Shown: positions 1 through 13,300 of the stretch, piece after piece
Numbering within the stretch: position 1 is the stretch's first letter
Layout: each line of letters begins with the position of its first letter
Source: Aquila chrysaetos chrysaetos
Lineage: Eukaryota > Chordata > Aves > Accipitriformes > Accipitridae
Direction: 5' to 3'
Assembly (NCBI RefSeq): GCF_900496995.4
Contig: NC_044029.1
Location: 6,138,001-6,202,000 of the forward strand
DNA: 64,000 nucleotides
The notes under the pieces: model-generated
Told to the model about the DNA's origin: nothing
The model's database searches: none
Seen by the model: only the letters and a program-made list of their open reading frames with translations
Translations under genes and position numbers: made by a program

Positions 1-145
1 CAGTTCCTCTGGCTGCAGAGAAGACTCACTGTGACCATGCTTTTCTCCAGAGGGATGGGTCAGGAGCTATTTTCAGATCAGGCTTTTGTCAAACTCTTCT
101 TTTATATCTTGAAATCACCCATACCCCAAAATCATATAAAGCTGG

Positions 146-149
<4 letters not shown>

Positions 150-178
<29 letters not shown>
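150..178 (+). repeat. Poly-A tract, 29 bases
   Basis: An uninterrupted run of 29 A residues followed by a purine-rich tail. No gene-like sequence or AATAAA signal lies directly upstream, so I read it as a simple repeat rather than the tail of a retrocopy. Confidence 0.95.
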
Positions 179-180
<2 letters not shown>

Positions 181-3100
181 AAAGAAAAGGCAGTTGTGTA
201 CAAATGAGGGGAGTGAGTAATAACTTTTGAACACTTGGTATTGGTTAAATGAACTGAAGAACAAAACATTAAATGAAAAGCATTCTGGACTATTTCTGTG
301 TGCCCTGTCTTCAATGATAATATCTGCCTCGGTAATTCACGGAAAGTATTCAGACTCTGTTTTGTTTAAGGGACACTGTGTGGTATGTAGGTCAGCCTCT
401 CCAGTGATTCTTTTTCTGTGACTTTCTCAGGAGATGGCTGAGGGTTTTTTTCCTTTCACTTTATACCTAAGAGCATGATGTTCTACAGATTCGTATTCTG
501 AAAGATGCAGTGATTCACAAATAAATGAACAGAAATGAGAGTAAAAAAATTGCTCTGTGAGATTCAAATATAAAAGCAAGAGAAAAAGCTGGCTTGTCTT
601 TGTTTTAGCAGCATGCTGACTACCATAATAAAAAGAAAAGGAATAATACTGTCAGGAGGATAAAAAGACTTTTATGGGACTTCAGGAAAATTAATTGTAT
701 CAATTTAGCAATGCTGAATACCTAATAATGGTGAGCAGCTGAGAGTGACTCAGCATTGCATCAAGTATGCCCATTCTCTCAGGAAGTGTTTCAATTCAAC
801 ATGAGAACCAGACTGTAACTTTTTTGTGATTGACAATGACTAAGACACATGTAAGATGCTAGGGGATTGAGTCATTCTTCTTGTTTTTCTCAAAGTGATA
901 GCAGAAGAAATAATTCAAGGAAATAACCTAGCCAGATTCTCAAATTGAAGCCAATCATTTTTAAGACTACAGGTGGTTTTCTAAGATCCTATGCCCCTTT
1001 TTCTGCCCCTTTTTATTTCCAGAAGGCAATTAGTTGTCACTGGCATCCATCCCCAGAGCTCGTTCCCCAGACCTGCAAGCTGTTGCTGGCTCTGGTGCCA
1101 TCAGAAAAGCTTTGCCTGGCTCCGTGTTTCTGTGCACAAGGTGCTACAATTCCTTGAACACTGTTGATTCCCCAGAGTTTGTGTTTGTCCTGATAGCCAA
1201 TGTCACTTTTACAAAATAGGGGTTTGATTTTTTGCCCACTTTTAAGCCTCTGCTGTAGGCAGATGCTGCACCCTCCTGTTTACTAGGAATTGCTTTTGTC
1301 TATCAGTGAAAGTCTCAACAGAAGGAATGCAAAAGCGACAGTATTCTGGCTAGAAGAAAATGGGCAGAAACAATGCTATGAGATGGGAACAACTTCTGTT
1401 TACTCTGTGAGCCTAGTCTGCCCACTGAGAGATAACCCTCCTGGGATGTCTGGGGGGACATTTCCACTCTGAGAAACTCAGCAATATTTTTTTTAAAATC
1501 ACAATTAATTGAGGAAATATTCAAATGTGCATGGCTATGGTTCTGCAACCTTTTCCAAATGTTATTTAATTCATATTTCTGCAAAGATCATGAGAGGTGG
1601 GACACACCATTCACTACAATTTAATCTCAATAAATGGAGCTCTTATTTGTAAAGTCTATCTTATTATCAAACATGCTGATAGGAGTTCTGAAAGCTGTAT
1701 CCTCATATAAAAATTAGGAGACAACTTCTGAATACACTGTACCATTTATTCTATCTTCCCAAATGAGCATCAAGCAGTCATCAAAGTAAATTTAAGTGAA
1801 GAAATACATACCCACATACATACACAATTGATGGATCCAGGGCAGTCTTGTAGCCATGTGAAGTATGGCACTATATTGTGGAGGAAAACCAAGCAGTTCA
1901 CCTCCTGTAAGGATACTCTAATACTCATAAACAGGAACAATTTGATTTAAAGTGACAACACAAATACCAACGCCAGCACATTCAGGCAAATTATAGCTTA
2001 GATGTCAGTAAGTCAACATAAAACCACCCAGAACTTAAAACTATTAGCACTTATTTATGCTGTTTGCATTGAACATTGCAACCTTTTCCAATCCAGACAG
2101 CTTTAATAAGCCTTTATCATTCCTTTAACCCCCAGGAATTCACGTTTGTCTGTTTATGTGGTATTCCTAAGCAGTGCACACGCTCATGTCTTAACTTCAG
2201 CCTCAAAGTCACTGTTGAAATGCGGTTCTGTATTATCAGCAGTCAGAGGTCTCCTGTTTGCTGAGTCAGGCCTATCCTCTGGGCAGATATGGACGGCAGC
2301 GAGCTGAGGTTTAGGTGGCAAAGCTGCAATTCCTTCTTTGCTGCAAATTGCTACATTACAACCAATGCAACAAAACTTATTAGGATATGTAGAATTTACC
2401 AGAATATTTCTAGATTTTCTTTCCTGTCCCTCCAGCCACTGAGTTTTCTTTTTACCGGCCTTTCTCACTTGTAGGTAATTTGCATGTTAGTTTTCAATGT
2501 ACTGCAAAGAGCAGGCTCTGTTTTTCTGAATCCAAGCTTTTGGATTCATAACAACTGTGCCAGATATGTAAAAGAACGGTAAAAGGAGTATTCCAGGATT
2601 TTTTTTCCCTCTGTTTTTCTCTGGCTGCTTAGCCACATCTGTTCTGTGTCCTGGATTTTTACGTCATTATTGTCTTTTCAGCATCAATACATAGTCTTTC
2701 TGTCAGAGGCTCCCTGACTGTGCTTCCTCAGCTCTCCCATCTTCTGCAGTCCTAGGACTGCCAGAGCACCTAGCTACAGAGACCTAGTTAGAGGGAAACA
2801 TAGGTTCCTGTAGTCCTAAAATAATCCAGTGAATAAAAAAAAAACCCCTATGGCTGAAGGCCAACAAGGACTATGTAATGTATCTCTAACTGTCGGGGGG
2901 GGTTATGCTTGTGTGGCTGCTCTATCTCATGCTTGGAGAAGTTGTCACATGCTGTCAGCACCGGCTGATCTCCAGTTGGTGTTTCCGAGAGCAGCCCTTT
3001 CAAGTCATTCCCGATGAACTCAGAGGCAGAGACGTTTTCCCTAATGGAGTTGCATTCTCCTTTGTCACATGTTCCTTTCTGGAGAGGTAAAACAAGTAAA

Positions 3101-3279
3101 AACTGGTATCCCGTACTTTACACCTGCAGCCACGCTGAACTGAAAAGGTCTCTTGAAACACAAGGAGGTGTAACAATGAAGATGCTCCACTACTGCTGCC
3201 CATAAGCTCATTGGCAAACAATTCTGATCCCCTCCTATGACGAATTGTTAGTCAGATCACTGATAGTCATTCCTGAGCT

Positions 3280-3500
3280 GCGCTGAACCGTATGAGTCAT
3301 CCCTCTGTCAGCACAGCTACTCTCGTAACTCAGATCGGTGCCCATTCCTGTTGCTGCGACAAGCCGCACATCACGGTCGGTTTTCACATCTCTCTCCCGC
3401 ACACCTCGCTTTTCATGCTAAGCGTGCCCATTTCGGTGTTCTGCAGGTGCAGCTCCAAGCTAATGAGCGTAGCAGGGCACTGTTGTGTACATACGCCTGT
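3280..3500. other. Weak CpG-enriched patch
   Basis: Roughly sixteen CpG dinucleotides are scattered over about 220 bases, clearly above the CpG-poor surroundings. It lacks the GC content of a classical CpG island and no promoter motif stands out. It could be a small regulatory element or an old island losing CpGs. Confidence 0.35.
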
Positions 3501-4443
3501 TTATAGCAAGTAAACACAGGCAATAGGCTCTGTAGCCAGACTCGCAGTTCTTTTATCACATCCTTGGTTTCATTCAAATTTGCCATCTTCAAAAGCCTTG
3601 ATCTTTACCAACCAATCTCTTTGGTTTTTCAGAGTGCTGCAAGCAGATGGGATGAATTCATTCCATTAGTCACCCCAGAGCTGTCGTCTGTACAGACCTC
3701 AAGTTCAGTGCAAGCTCGATTTCCCATGTCATTTATGGTGATTGGAGATTATTGACTGGCAATTAATTTTTTGCACTGTTTGCCTCTCAGCACTGTTGTT
3801 TGCTATAAATTAAATTTATTCCAGGTCCTGAAGTCAGCTACAGTGTGATTTTCCAGCCCTCAGTGTCTTCAGATGTTGAGAAGGGGTCTCTCTAGAGCTC
3901 TTCACATGATTCCAACAGATGTTGAAGGTGTCTCCATTGCATCAAAAACTTCCCATTTCCCTGCCACTGGGTCTGCAAATGGTCTGATGTTTGTAAGGAC
4001 CATTTCCTCTCTTTTGATCGTGAACTGTGTAACAGTAGCATGAAGCTGTTAGCCACTTCATTAATAACCCTTTCTTGAAGTGTCACATTTCACATAAAGG
4101 AGTCACTCCCAGACTGGAGAGTAATAGCTGATATCTTTGAGGGAACACCAAATTTCTGTTTATTTCCCCTTTTTAACCCTACATAAAAGCTGATCTGATG
4201 TAGTCTGACCTTTTCCTTCACCTGTAGGTTTTGAATCTCCCCCATTAAAGTACTTACCAATTCACTCCTCTTTTCCTACAGCAGTCACTTCCCCTAAATT
4301 TGTTGTTTCTAGATGCAGCACAGCAGGGTCTGTTAAACTGAGATATATTTTGGGCCTATCAATAAATAGTCTTATCAAAAGTTATCTTGATGCATACAGA
4401 GATCTGTACAGTAATTCTGCTTTGTACTAATGTTTTGCAACAG

Positions 4444-4495
4444 GATGTACTGGCCCGTTATGATCCCAGTAAGAAAGGCACTCAGACTCTGGAAG
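4444..4495 (+). CDS. Candidate small internal exon (speculative)
   Basis: The segment is preceded by a TACTAAT branch-point-like motif and an acceptor ending CAACAG. It stays open for 17 codons plus one base to a GAAG|GTGTCA donor, which is only moderate. The predicted peptide contains RYDPSKKGTQTLE, which loosely resembles a degenerate EF-hand loop (D-P-x-x-x-G-x-x-x-L). It would join in phase to 4739-4786. The exon is very short, 52 bases, and I do not recognise the protein. Chance occurrence is a real possibility; the call rests on splice signals and composition only. Confidence 0.15.
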
Positions 4496-4738
4496 GTGTC
4501 ATTTAAAATGCTACTTATTAGAGCTAACACCCTAAGGAGAGAATAGCAGAGACAATCTTACATCCCGTTAGATGGTGGGGCCCCCAGGCAGTGCAGCATC
4601 CAACAGGCTCCGATCCACATGCAGCAACACTGGGCAGACCCCATCTGTAGAAAAGATACCACCATTTCAGTCATCTGAGCTATTTCAGGCTTTGCTTACA
4701 AGAAAACAGCTCTAGTCGTCATTTCTACAGTCGAACAG

Positions 4739-4786
4739 AACTGATGCTCCCACGAGAACCTCTTCTTGCTGCAATGTTAGATAAAG
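4739..4786 (+). CDS. Candidate small internal exon (speculative)
   Basis: A 48-base segment from a CGAACAG acceptor to a strong AAAG|GTGAGG donor. Entered in the phase left by 4444-4495, it reads LMLPREPLLAAMLDK. A competing AG lies eight bases upstream of the acceptor, which weakens the model. The MLDK end could be the start of an EF-hand loop, but that is inference. Longer overlapping frames on both strands across 4725-5148 look like chance ORFs. Confidence 0.13.
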
Positions 4787-5000
4787 GTGAGGCCGTGCAA
4801 GAGGTTAAATCACTGCTCCCGAGGGGCAGCTGCCTGCAGGTCCCTCCTTTGCAGTTTGCTGGAGGAGTCTGTCCTGCACCCAAAGGGTTTGTACAGCACC
4901 ACACTGGCAGCTTCGTGCAGCACAGCACAGCTCGGCGCCTGCTTAGGATAGCCGTTACATGGATCACTCACTGCTCCACGTACCATGGTCTCCCGGTCAG

Positions 5001-5052
5001 GATCACTACACCTACTTCTTGGGGATTTCAAAAGGGCAAGTGCCTTTTCACA
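5001..5052 (+). CDS. Candidate small internal exon (speculative)
   Basis: A 52-base segment between a weak acceptor (CCCGGTCAG) and a good donor (CACA|GTAAGCC). In the phase supplied by the preceding candidate exon it stays open, and it ends in exactly the phase needed by the terminal segment at 5472. The peptide SLHLLLGDFKRASAFS has no domain I recognise. A different frame over the same bases is also open, which shows how little an open frame proves at this length. Confidence 0.12.
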
Positions 5053-5291
5053 GTAAGCCATACGTCTGGTTGTATAACTATGCACCAGAGACAAATGGTA
5101 TTCTGGAAATACACTGATAGAAAGACATCTAAAAAGACTGTTAGGTGATGTGGCTTTTTTCTTCCCATGTTCTCATTTGGAAATATTTGGAGTATCCATA
5201 CGTCCCAGTTTCCACTATTTGATCACTAAATTCCTTTTCAGGAAAAAAAAGTGATTTCATATCCTCAAACTGCAATATTGGCTAACAAAGG

Positions 5292-5308
5292 AAAAAAAAA
5301 AAAAAAAA
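5292..5308 (+). repeat. Poly-A tract, 17 bases
   Basis: A run of 17 A residues followed by CC and seven more A residues. It is a simple repeat inside the intron of the speculative exon chain. No retrocopy signature is visible. Confidence 0.9.
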
Positions 5309-5471
5309 CCAAAAAAACTTTTTAAGACTCTGGGAATAACTTCCTAAGTCAGAAAGAATTTAACTTTCTCCTCCCTGCATCAAAGACAATACCATAATGT
5401 AGGACTTTTAACAATTAGATAGGTATACAATCTGTAATATCACATTTTACAAAGGTATTGTTTCTTCATAG

Positions 5472-5598
5472 GCTCCAAATCAATTATGATGCATATGCTA
5501 AGGAACTAGAGAAGATATGTGGTGGTGGTGGTTACAAGCACAAGCAAAGCCATTCTCATGGTTCTGACTCCAAATATGAGGCTGCAAAGGTCTGCTGA
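5472..5598 (+). CDS. Candidate 3'-terminal coding exon, unknown protein
   Basis: After a good acceptor (TTGTTTCTTCATAG), one base completes a split codon. The frame then runs 41 codons to a TGA at 5596-5598. The peptide begins LQINYDAYAKELEKI, which has the spacing of the exiting half of an EF-hand (I-x-Y-x-x-Y-x-x-E-L), then four glycines and a hydrophilic tail rich in Lys, His and Ser. An AATAAA at 6120-6125 could serve as the poly(A) signal of a roughly 520-base 3' UTR. No start-to-stop gene could be assembled. It could be a real terminal exon, a decayed exon or chance. Confidence 0.27.
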
Positions 5599-8158
5599 AG
5601 GGTTTGTATAATGTTTGGACTAGAGTGAATTGGTAGAGGTGTTGAGGTTAGTCAGATAAGTAAGCACAGAAAGTACAAGGTTGGTGTTGGTCACATGGAG
5701 TTGATAGGGAAAAAAGAAACACATTTTAGAAACAAATTGTGCCATTCGAGCAAGGACATGATACTCATACGCAGTGGGAAACCCATGCATACAAGTGAGA
5801 AAATGTTAGAAAGGGTTTAATCTGAGCCATTAAAACCATAAGCAAACTTGAGTCAGCAGCAGAAGGAATGCCCTGGGTAGTGCAGGAGTGAAATCATTCA
5901 CACTGCCAAACAGCGCCTGCGATGTTTTGTTAAGAACAAGGACACCAACAGGAAATGGCACACACAGAGTACTTGCAGAAAAGTACTGAAATGGCTCACA
6001 CCGCCTTGTCCCTACTTACTGAAGATTGTGTAGCATCAGGGACTGTTATCTGCCCCCTTTGCGGTAAAAAAAAATGATGCATTTACATTCTAAGTAGCAC
6101 TGCATGAGGGAGACTAACTAAATAAAAGCCCGTTCTCCGTTCCCTGATGGATGAGTCAGTGCAGGTGATGCTGGCAACCTAAAGAAAATACATGACTACG
6201 TGACACCCCTGTGGCCCTCGGAGGAGCTCTGCAAGGAACTCAGTCAAGGAGCGCGAGAAGCATTCACCACAAGCTGACAGAACGACATTCACAGGAACAA
6301 AATAAGAAATGATGCCAAGGGCCTTCCCAGAGGCAATGCAACTGCCAAAAAAATGGTGAGAAGAATGAGAAACAACTAAAACATAGTAATGCCTTTTTGA
6401 TCAGAGATATGAATAATTCACCCTTCTGTCCTCCCTCCCTCTCTTTTTTAGAGACTGTCCCCACCTACAGCACATCACACTTTCCTTCTTCAACCAACAT
6501 CCCTTGTTTTTTCACATACTGACCTCACTTCTTTCATTTTCTCTGACAGAGATATTTTTCGCCCTGCACGCAGTTAATGTACACAAATGAAGCCCTGATG
6601 TACATAGGTTGGAGGCCGTTACAACGGAAGACTTGCTGATGCCTCTCCCTAGGCACACCCCCCCAGGAAAGCAGGTGGTTTTAGTCTGACTCAAATCCTT
6701 TTTTCATCAGCCCCTGACCAAAGCGCAGAACTGAATAATTTTTTTGGACTTACAAGCAATTTTATTTTCCCATCCTCCTCAAATTTAAGGTAAATAAAAA
6801 AGAAAAACAAGAACCATTCTTGTTCAAACTTTCCAAATAAAATTACATTTGGACGGAAACCACATCTGGAACAGAGAAAAGTTTCTGAATGTTATTAGCT
6901 ATTAAAAGCAGGATATTAGAATATACACATGATGTAACCTCAGCACTGTGACCGTAATAAGCTATTCTGGCACCCCGAACGAGATGGCATCAACCTTTCA
7001 CATCTTTAACTGCATGTGCCCATATATATGAGTTTCTGTCTCTCGGCTCACTCCGTCCAGAGTCTTGATTGCTCAGCAGGAATCTCTCGGTTGCTGTGTA
7101 TATAATATACGGACAGGGAAGTATCACGGCAATTTGTCCAGACACACACAGTGTGACATATCCCGTGTAACTGCCCACACGAGTCTGTGACCACCAGTGT
7201 CCCCCGAGATGGGGTGGGCACGGTGAGACAGTCGTTGCGGGGAAGTTAGAGGAGCATCTGCCAGAACCCCTCTGCCCCCACATCCTGGCAGCAGCCTCTT
7301 CTTCCTTCCCTCATCCCCCTCCTTCCTGCGGGCCTAGGAATAAGGAATGTCTTCTGCGGTACGAGGAGAGCTGGCAAGGCAAAGCCAACGGCAGGGAAGA
7401 AGAGAAGAGAGAGCCTGGCAGGATATATCCATGGGGGTGCATCTGCACTCTGCCTGGGGTCACCGCTGGCAGGCAGCAGACCGTGGAGATCAGAGGGCAT
7501 CGCAAGATTTATCGTGTCTTTTTGCCATTTTGTGCTGCCCTTGCCCCTCTTGTCCCTGCAAACCATGAATTCCTCAGGCAAAACTGAATTGCAGCCTCCT
7601 CTGTGGTGAAACGTGGATGCTGGATAACAGTGTACAGTAACTGTTGAAAAAAAATTGAAAAGGGATGTGGAGAAGAACACAATGACGATCTCCGCACCAG
7701 GGCTGGTTCTGGTAAGCTGAGAGTACTTTCTTGTGCCTGTATGTTTTTCATTAACAATGATATCATTAGATTTGTATTCATTTTTTGGAATTGTGAGGGG
7801 AGAGGTCTCAAAGGAATTTTTCCGATTCATATTCTGTCTTCTGTCTTCTCAAAAGAAATGAAACTTTCACATGGTTGCCACCTTCTTTTTCTTCCAATAC
7901 AGAATGAATCAGTAATAGCATTAAATTCAGTAAAAACACCTTTAAGAGGCCTGCCGAAGAGCACGTTCGGCACTTGTGTATTTTGGCTCCCAGGATAGTT
8001 TTGCCCTGACTCACTCCTGTTCTGAGAACAAACCAGGGAGTTAAATTTATTATGCAATTCCTTTCTTCTTATACGAGTAATTCTTAAAGGCTTTAATAAC
8101 AAGCAGTTATGGATTATTTCCCCCTGAATAATATGTTTTCTTTATCCTTGATAAACCC

Positions 8159-8174
8159 TTTTTTTTTTTTTTTT
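8159..8174 (+). repeat. Poly-T tract
   Basis: An uninterrupted run of 16 T residues. Confidence 0.9.
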
Positions 8175-10351
8175 CACTGCACCAGCTGATTGTGCCTCCT
8201 GTTATAATGAGTCACAGCAAAGCCTTGTCAGCCCAGCCACAGCCTGGCACACCGTGGTGTCACACAGGAGAGCTGAAGAAGCCCAGTTAATGTGCGGAGG
8301 TCCAACACATCTGTATGGAAAAAAGGTGTTAACCTGTTGTCTCCAGTGACTTGAGGGAGATGGCTTTCGTAGACTTAGAAGGGAAGAGTAGACAGGGAAA
8401 GCCAAAAAATCTTTGTGAAAAATACGAGCTAGACTTATTTCCAATATTCTTATACCTAAAGGTAATTTTAAATGTCCCTATCACTAAAATACAACAGAAA
8501 TTCCAGACTTTCACTGTCAAAGATAGGCACAGTAGGCCAGTCTTTTAAGCAGGCCTTGCCATTCAATTTTTCTAAATATGCAGCTTCCTTTTACATGGTA
8601 TCTGAAGCAGAAATTTAAATCAAGGAAATTCTATTAAGGAAAGACCCCATTTGTTCAAAAGATCTAGTTACCCTAATGCCAATTGGTTTTCTTGCCATCT
8701 AATGCCCTAAATTTCAATCTATTCAGCATATATCTTGTACAGATTATAAAGTGCTGTCCCAAAGTTTGTTTTCTGCAAATCACAATCATTACACAAGAGA
8801 CTGATTTATTTGCAAAATAATTACAGGTTTGAAGAAAGGAGACATAGCAGAGCCATGTATTTCCCCTGAGTCAGGTTTAGGATGTCCATCCTCCCAGTGT
8901 ATTTTTTCAGTGATTTTTTTTTTTTTTTGGTCATTTTACTATTGATGTCAGTAAAGCACTAAAAGAGGGAATGTTGTTAGGAAACATATTTAAAAAGAAT
9001 TTTCTGCTACTTTTGTGAAGAAGGTGGCTGGCATTTTACATGCAGTTCTAAGTATAGGAGAAGGCAGTGTCAAGAATTTCTGGCTGCACTTTATTTGACT
9101 GTCCTCCACAGATAAGGAGACTCTTAATTCTTAGTAGGCCTGGACAGAGCAGCTGATGGAGCTTAGAGTGCTGCAGATAAAGGGAGCATTGCTAGCGGAT
9201 GAAACAAGGAGTCAAGGTGAAACTGAATCCCTTTCTCTTTGCCATCCCAAGCATTTGTGATCCTGCTGGCTGCAGCTCTTGGTATGAAATGCTAGAAAGC
9301 ACCTTGTCTACATTTCCCCCCCGTTTCTTTAATAAAAGTCTTGCTGAAGGCTGTAAGAGACAAAGAGAGGCTCCGTTTCAGGGATGGGGGTGGAATCTCC
9401 AGGGGTTTTTTTGCATGTGAGCATGACAGATGGAAAATGTTTCCGAGGGAAGTCTGCACAAGTGGCGGCCAAGAACTCCATGTGTAAATGCACTTGGCAA
9501 ATGCAAGAGAAAAAAACACCTCGGCCTCCTGCTTGAGAACTGCCTTATTCCATACCTCTCCGAGCACATGACATGGCTCTTTATTTTGACAACGTCTCAT
9601 GGCAAGCCCAGGTCTCACAATTCGATCAACACAGGGTACACCTGAGCCCCAGGGGCAGCTCACTGCAGACCGTGCTTGACTGCCAGACCTAATTCCACAC
9701 TTCCACCAGCCCAGGAGACACATTGAAATATAATAAAGTCATGATTTCTTATTTCAGTATTCTGTACTTACAACATGGTAGCAGGATCAGGACCTAGGTA
9801 TACGTACTCTGTTATTTTCCCAACAGTCTGAAACATTAGTTCCAGTGCTTCAGATTTCCTTCTTAATCAAAACCTAACCAAAGACATGACTATCTTGATG
9901 ATTTCTTGATAAGCTCAGAATTGCATTCACCACTGATCAGCCAAACTTCAGCCAGGATAAATAACTGTTGTTTTGTTTAAAGCCACATCATCATATAGTG
10001 TCACAAAGCGAATGCACCATATTATCAGTCTCATGTGAGATTCTGATGTCCGAATTACTAAAACATGAGGCTATTCTTTCTCCAGGATATCAATCACAGA
10101 GTAATTATTGGGGTTTTTTCTCATCTCCTAGTTGCCATTACAATAGTCAAGCCATCTTCTTCACTCTCTATTTGCTGTCTTCCTTCTCTCTGCTGTTGAT
10201 TGATGAAAGGGACCCTCTTCTCTTCTTCCATGTCCCAGTTATGAACATATAAAACGGCCAGGTAGATTTCATCTCCAGCTTCAGATGTGCCTGGCTTCAG
10301 AGTTAGACGTTTCATGTCTTCTACCCCTTTTTCCTCCAATTTTACCAGAAG

Positions 10352-10366
10352 AAAAAAAAAAAAAAA
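10352..10366 (+). repeat. Poly-A tract
   Basis: An uninterrupted run of 15 A residues. Confidence 0.9.
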
Positions 10367-13300
10367 TACTAATCTCAAATTCACACTTTGACAGGCAGCA
10401 CAGGTGTAGTCTATGGGCAGTCAACAGTAAAGCTGAAAGCAGCCCTTGCTGGTAATGGTCACTAAATAATCACAGGAAAAGTTTTAGAAAAATCTGAAAT
10501 GCCTGGTTTGTCAGTTTGTCACTGTACGCTAAGCCAATTCTTTCATCTGACTCTGACCAGCAGGTCAGAAATCCAGTTTTAATTAGACAGACTTACTGTT
10601 CTCCACAAAAGTATCCTTTAACTGTTATCTCTGGGATACATGCATGAAAGTGGTTTTAGCTACGCCGCATCTACATTTGTTCTCTCGTGACTCTTCCACT
10701 CAAAATAATTGCATTGGCACCTAGCAAATCCAAGAGAGTATACACTGAAGAAGTTGGATGGAGCATGAGAAATTATTACCCTACATCCAATTTCCTATAA
10801 TAGCTCCAAGGGCAGGCCAAGGAATAATGTCCAAAAAACTACCATAACTTACACAAAGTGCAAGACATCTTGATAAGAGATGTCCATTTTGGTAATAAAA
10901 TAGATCAGGAATATTTCTATAGAAAAATATTTCCCATGTAACATTTCTTCAAGAGAAAATAATCTACTTAAACTTTCAATATTTTTTTGAAAACCAGGTT
11001 TGTTTCCTTGCCTTGGTAAAAAATCCTAATGATGGCACATTTATTTTCAGCAGTTACATTACATTACATAGAAACTTAAGCATGGCCATTCTGGATAAAA
11101 TCAAAGATATGTATAACCCCAGATTTTGTAATCAGACAGTAGTCAGCAGCAGATATTGAAGGAAGAGTTTAAGAACAGAGGGAACATTCAGAACTATAAC
11201 TTAAGAATTCTCCCAATTTTTACCAGTTTGTAACTCAAGGATTTCCTGAACCAGAAGTTGTGTCTTTGTGTTTAACACTCCTTCAGGTGTTTTTATCCCG
11301 TGAAAGCATCCAGCTGCTTTTTAAATCCAGCAGTTGATTTTTGAACCCAAAATTATATCAAAGCTGACCCGACAGGAGTATCAAAACCCCATTCATACAC
11401 ATGCAGCTAAAAAAAGTATCAAAGAAAGTAAAACATTATGAGCCGCTTCTACAAAATATGTGCATAAACTGAAATTAAAATGCAAAAATGAGTATTAGAG
11501 ATACTGGAAGATAAAATTATACAGGACAGCCAGTTCTAATTATCAGTATAATAGTTCCTTATCCAACCTTGGATACTACTAGCAGACCATATTCTCCAAA
11601 AGAGAGACTCTTTTGTAATGTGCAATCGCACAAGAGATGTGTTTTTAATTACCAGGAGACAAAAGGACCTCAGTTTTACATCTTGCCTGAAAAACAGCAC
11701 ACATAATTATGCTGAGATAATTATTCATTATGGACTCAGCAATCTGACACCTACTGATTCACCCACATCATTTTATTGTAGTGCCCACATTTTCCTTTGA
11801 GATGCCAATCTACAGAACCGATTTCAACTTCATTAAGGCGATGGGAAGGTTTAAGATAACTTTAAAGGGGGATACAGCAGGACTTGCATTTTAATCAAGC
11901 TCAGGGTTTAGTCAGAAACATCACAAAATAAGTAAGCGTGGGAAGTAAGCACTATCTCACTGGAAATACCCATGCCCATGTCCTTATTCCATGCTACATG
12001 GTAAAAACAAAGTTCCAAGGTGCAAGAAGACCCACAGGGTGTTGTTGGTGCTTCTGAAGCTTTACTTGGTTCTGTGTAACTGATTTGCTTGTCCACATCC
12101 TCTGTCCTGTTTATTTTGAAAGATGTGTCAAGACCAAAGCCCCAGGGGACATGGCTGCAAATCTGGCAGTGATCCCTGGAATAGCCACTGGTGCACAAGG
12201 GACGGAAAACAGCGACTGGCCAGGAAATTAGAGTTGTTTTTATTAGCACTTTATTCACCCCAATCCACCAAGCAGTTCTTCTCATACGGATTTAATTACA
12301 AACTCAAAAGCAATTGGGGGAAAGTGTTAGACTTCGTTTCTTTAACTCATATCTGGTAAACAACCAGACACCTCAGGAAAGTTCTTTATTATTGGTACTA
12401 AGTGTTAGCAGAGTTTTACTCACATCACCAAAACACCAGATGTGTGTAATTTTTAAGTGAACAGTCTATAAGGGCATTAGTACACACGGTTACAAGTCCC
12501 CTCCTGCAAGCATATTTAGAATTTACCCTCAGCAAATGAAATGTCCATGGAAAACTTATCCTGAAATTTAGTAAGCAAATGGACTGCCAGTCCTATTTTA
12601 AATTGGAATTAGTACCACCGCATTTTATTTGTTTGTACAATTAAGCCAGAAGTTCTCTGGGCTCCCTCTCAGCAGAATGAACAGAGAGCAGCAAAGCATG
12701 GTGTGGTTTCATTCATGCCAGGATGGAGATGCACACTAAAAGGCATTAGGATTGGACAGCTGTACATCCGTTATCTCCACTAGTGATCAATGTATAAATT
12801 GAAGTAATCTTCCTGTAAGTGCTTGTATTGAATAGTGCTTTCTATTCACATGCACCCCTGCGCATCTAAAAATTGTTATTATTAACTCGGATTGTGTTTT
12901 AAATAGCTTTGATGCAAAACAACTTTTCTAGTTCACACAGATTTCATTACGCTTCTCTTGCAAATCCAGTAGTAGACAATACATATTTCTGAAGGCCGGG
13001 AATGCTTTTCCTTCCCAGCTCACCGAAAGAAAACAACATTTTGCTGACCTTGGAGAATATAACATTCAAGGAAGTCTTCATGCCTCTGCTGAAGAGGAAG
13101 AAAAAACCAAGATAACCCTGGAATTTAACCATATTACTAGATAAAGGATGCAATGACTCACAGACCAATACTAGGAAAGAACAAACATCCCTGTATAGAT
13201 ATGAGTGAGTGCTAAACTTAATTTATTGTATCTTAGCTATTTCACTCCCCAAATACATTTCCTTTTCTCTGAGATAAGAAAAACTTTTCTTTCCTTTCTT

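Larger units (their letters stand above)
1..4443. other. AT-rich stretch, no gene recognised
   Basis: No reading frame here resembles a protein family I know. The stretch holds a 29-base poly-A tract near its start and a patch at about 3280-3500 with more CpG dinucleotides than the surroundings. One segment, 1023-1139 plus, follows a good pyrimidine-rich acceptor and stays open to a possible donor. Its composition is not convincing and it does not join in phase to anything nearby, so it is not called as an exon. Confidence 0.6.

Noticed and set aside
150-178. Poly-A tract as the tail of a processed retrocopy
   Set aside because: No upstream gene-like sequence, no poly(A) signal at the right distance and no target-site duplication seen.
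1023-1139. Open segment after a strong acceptor on the plus strand
   Set aside because: Cys/Leu/Pro-rich peptide without known motif; phase does not match the candidate exon at 4444.
5001-5120. Alternative frame reading DHYTYFLGISKGQ onward to a stop
   Set aside because: Open but unrecognised, and it conflicts with the phase of the neighbouring candidate exons; likely chance.
7246-7830. 194-codon minus-strand ORF
   Set aside because: No recognisable domain, overlaps other open frames, and ORFs of this length are close to chance expectation for 64 kb in six frames.
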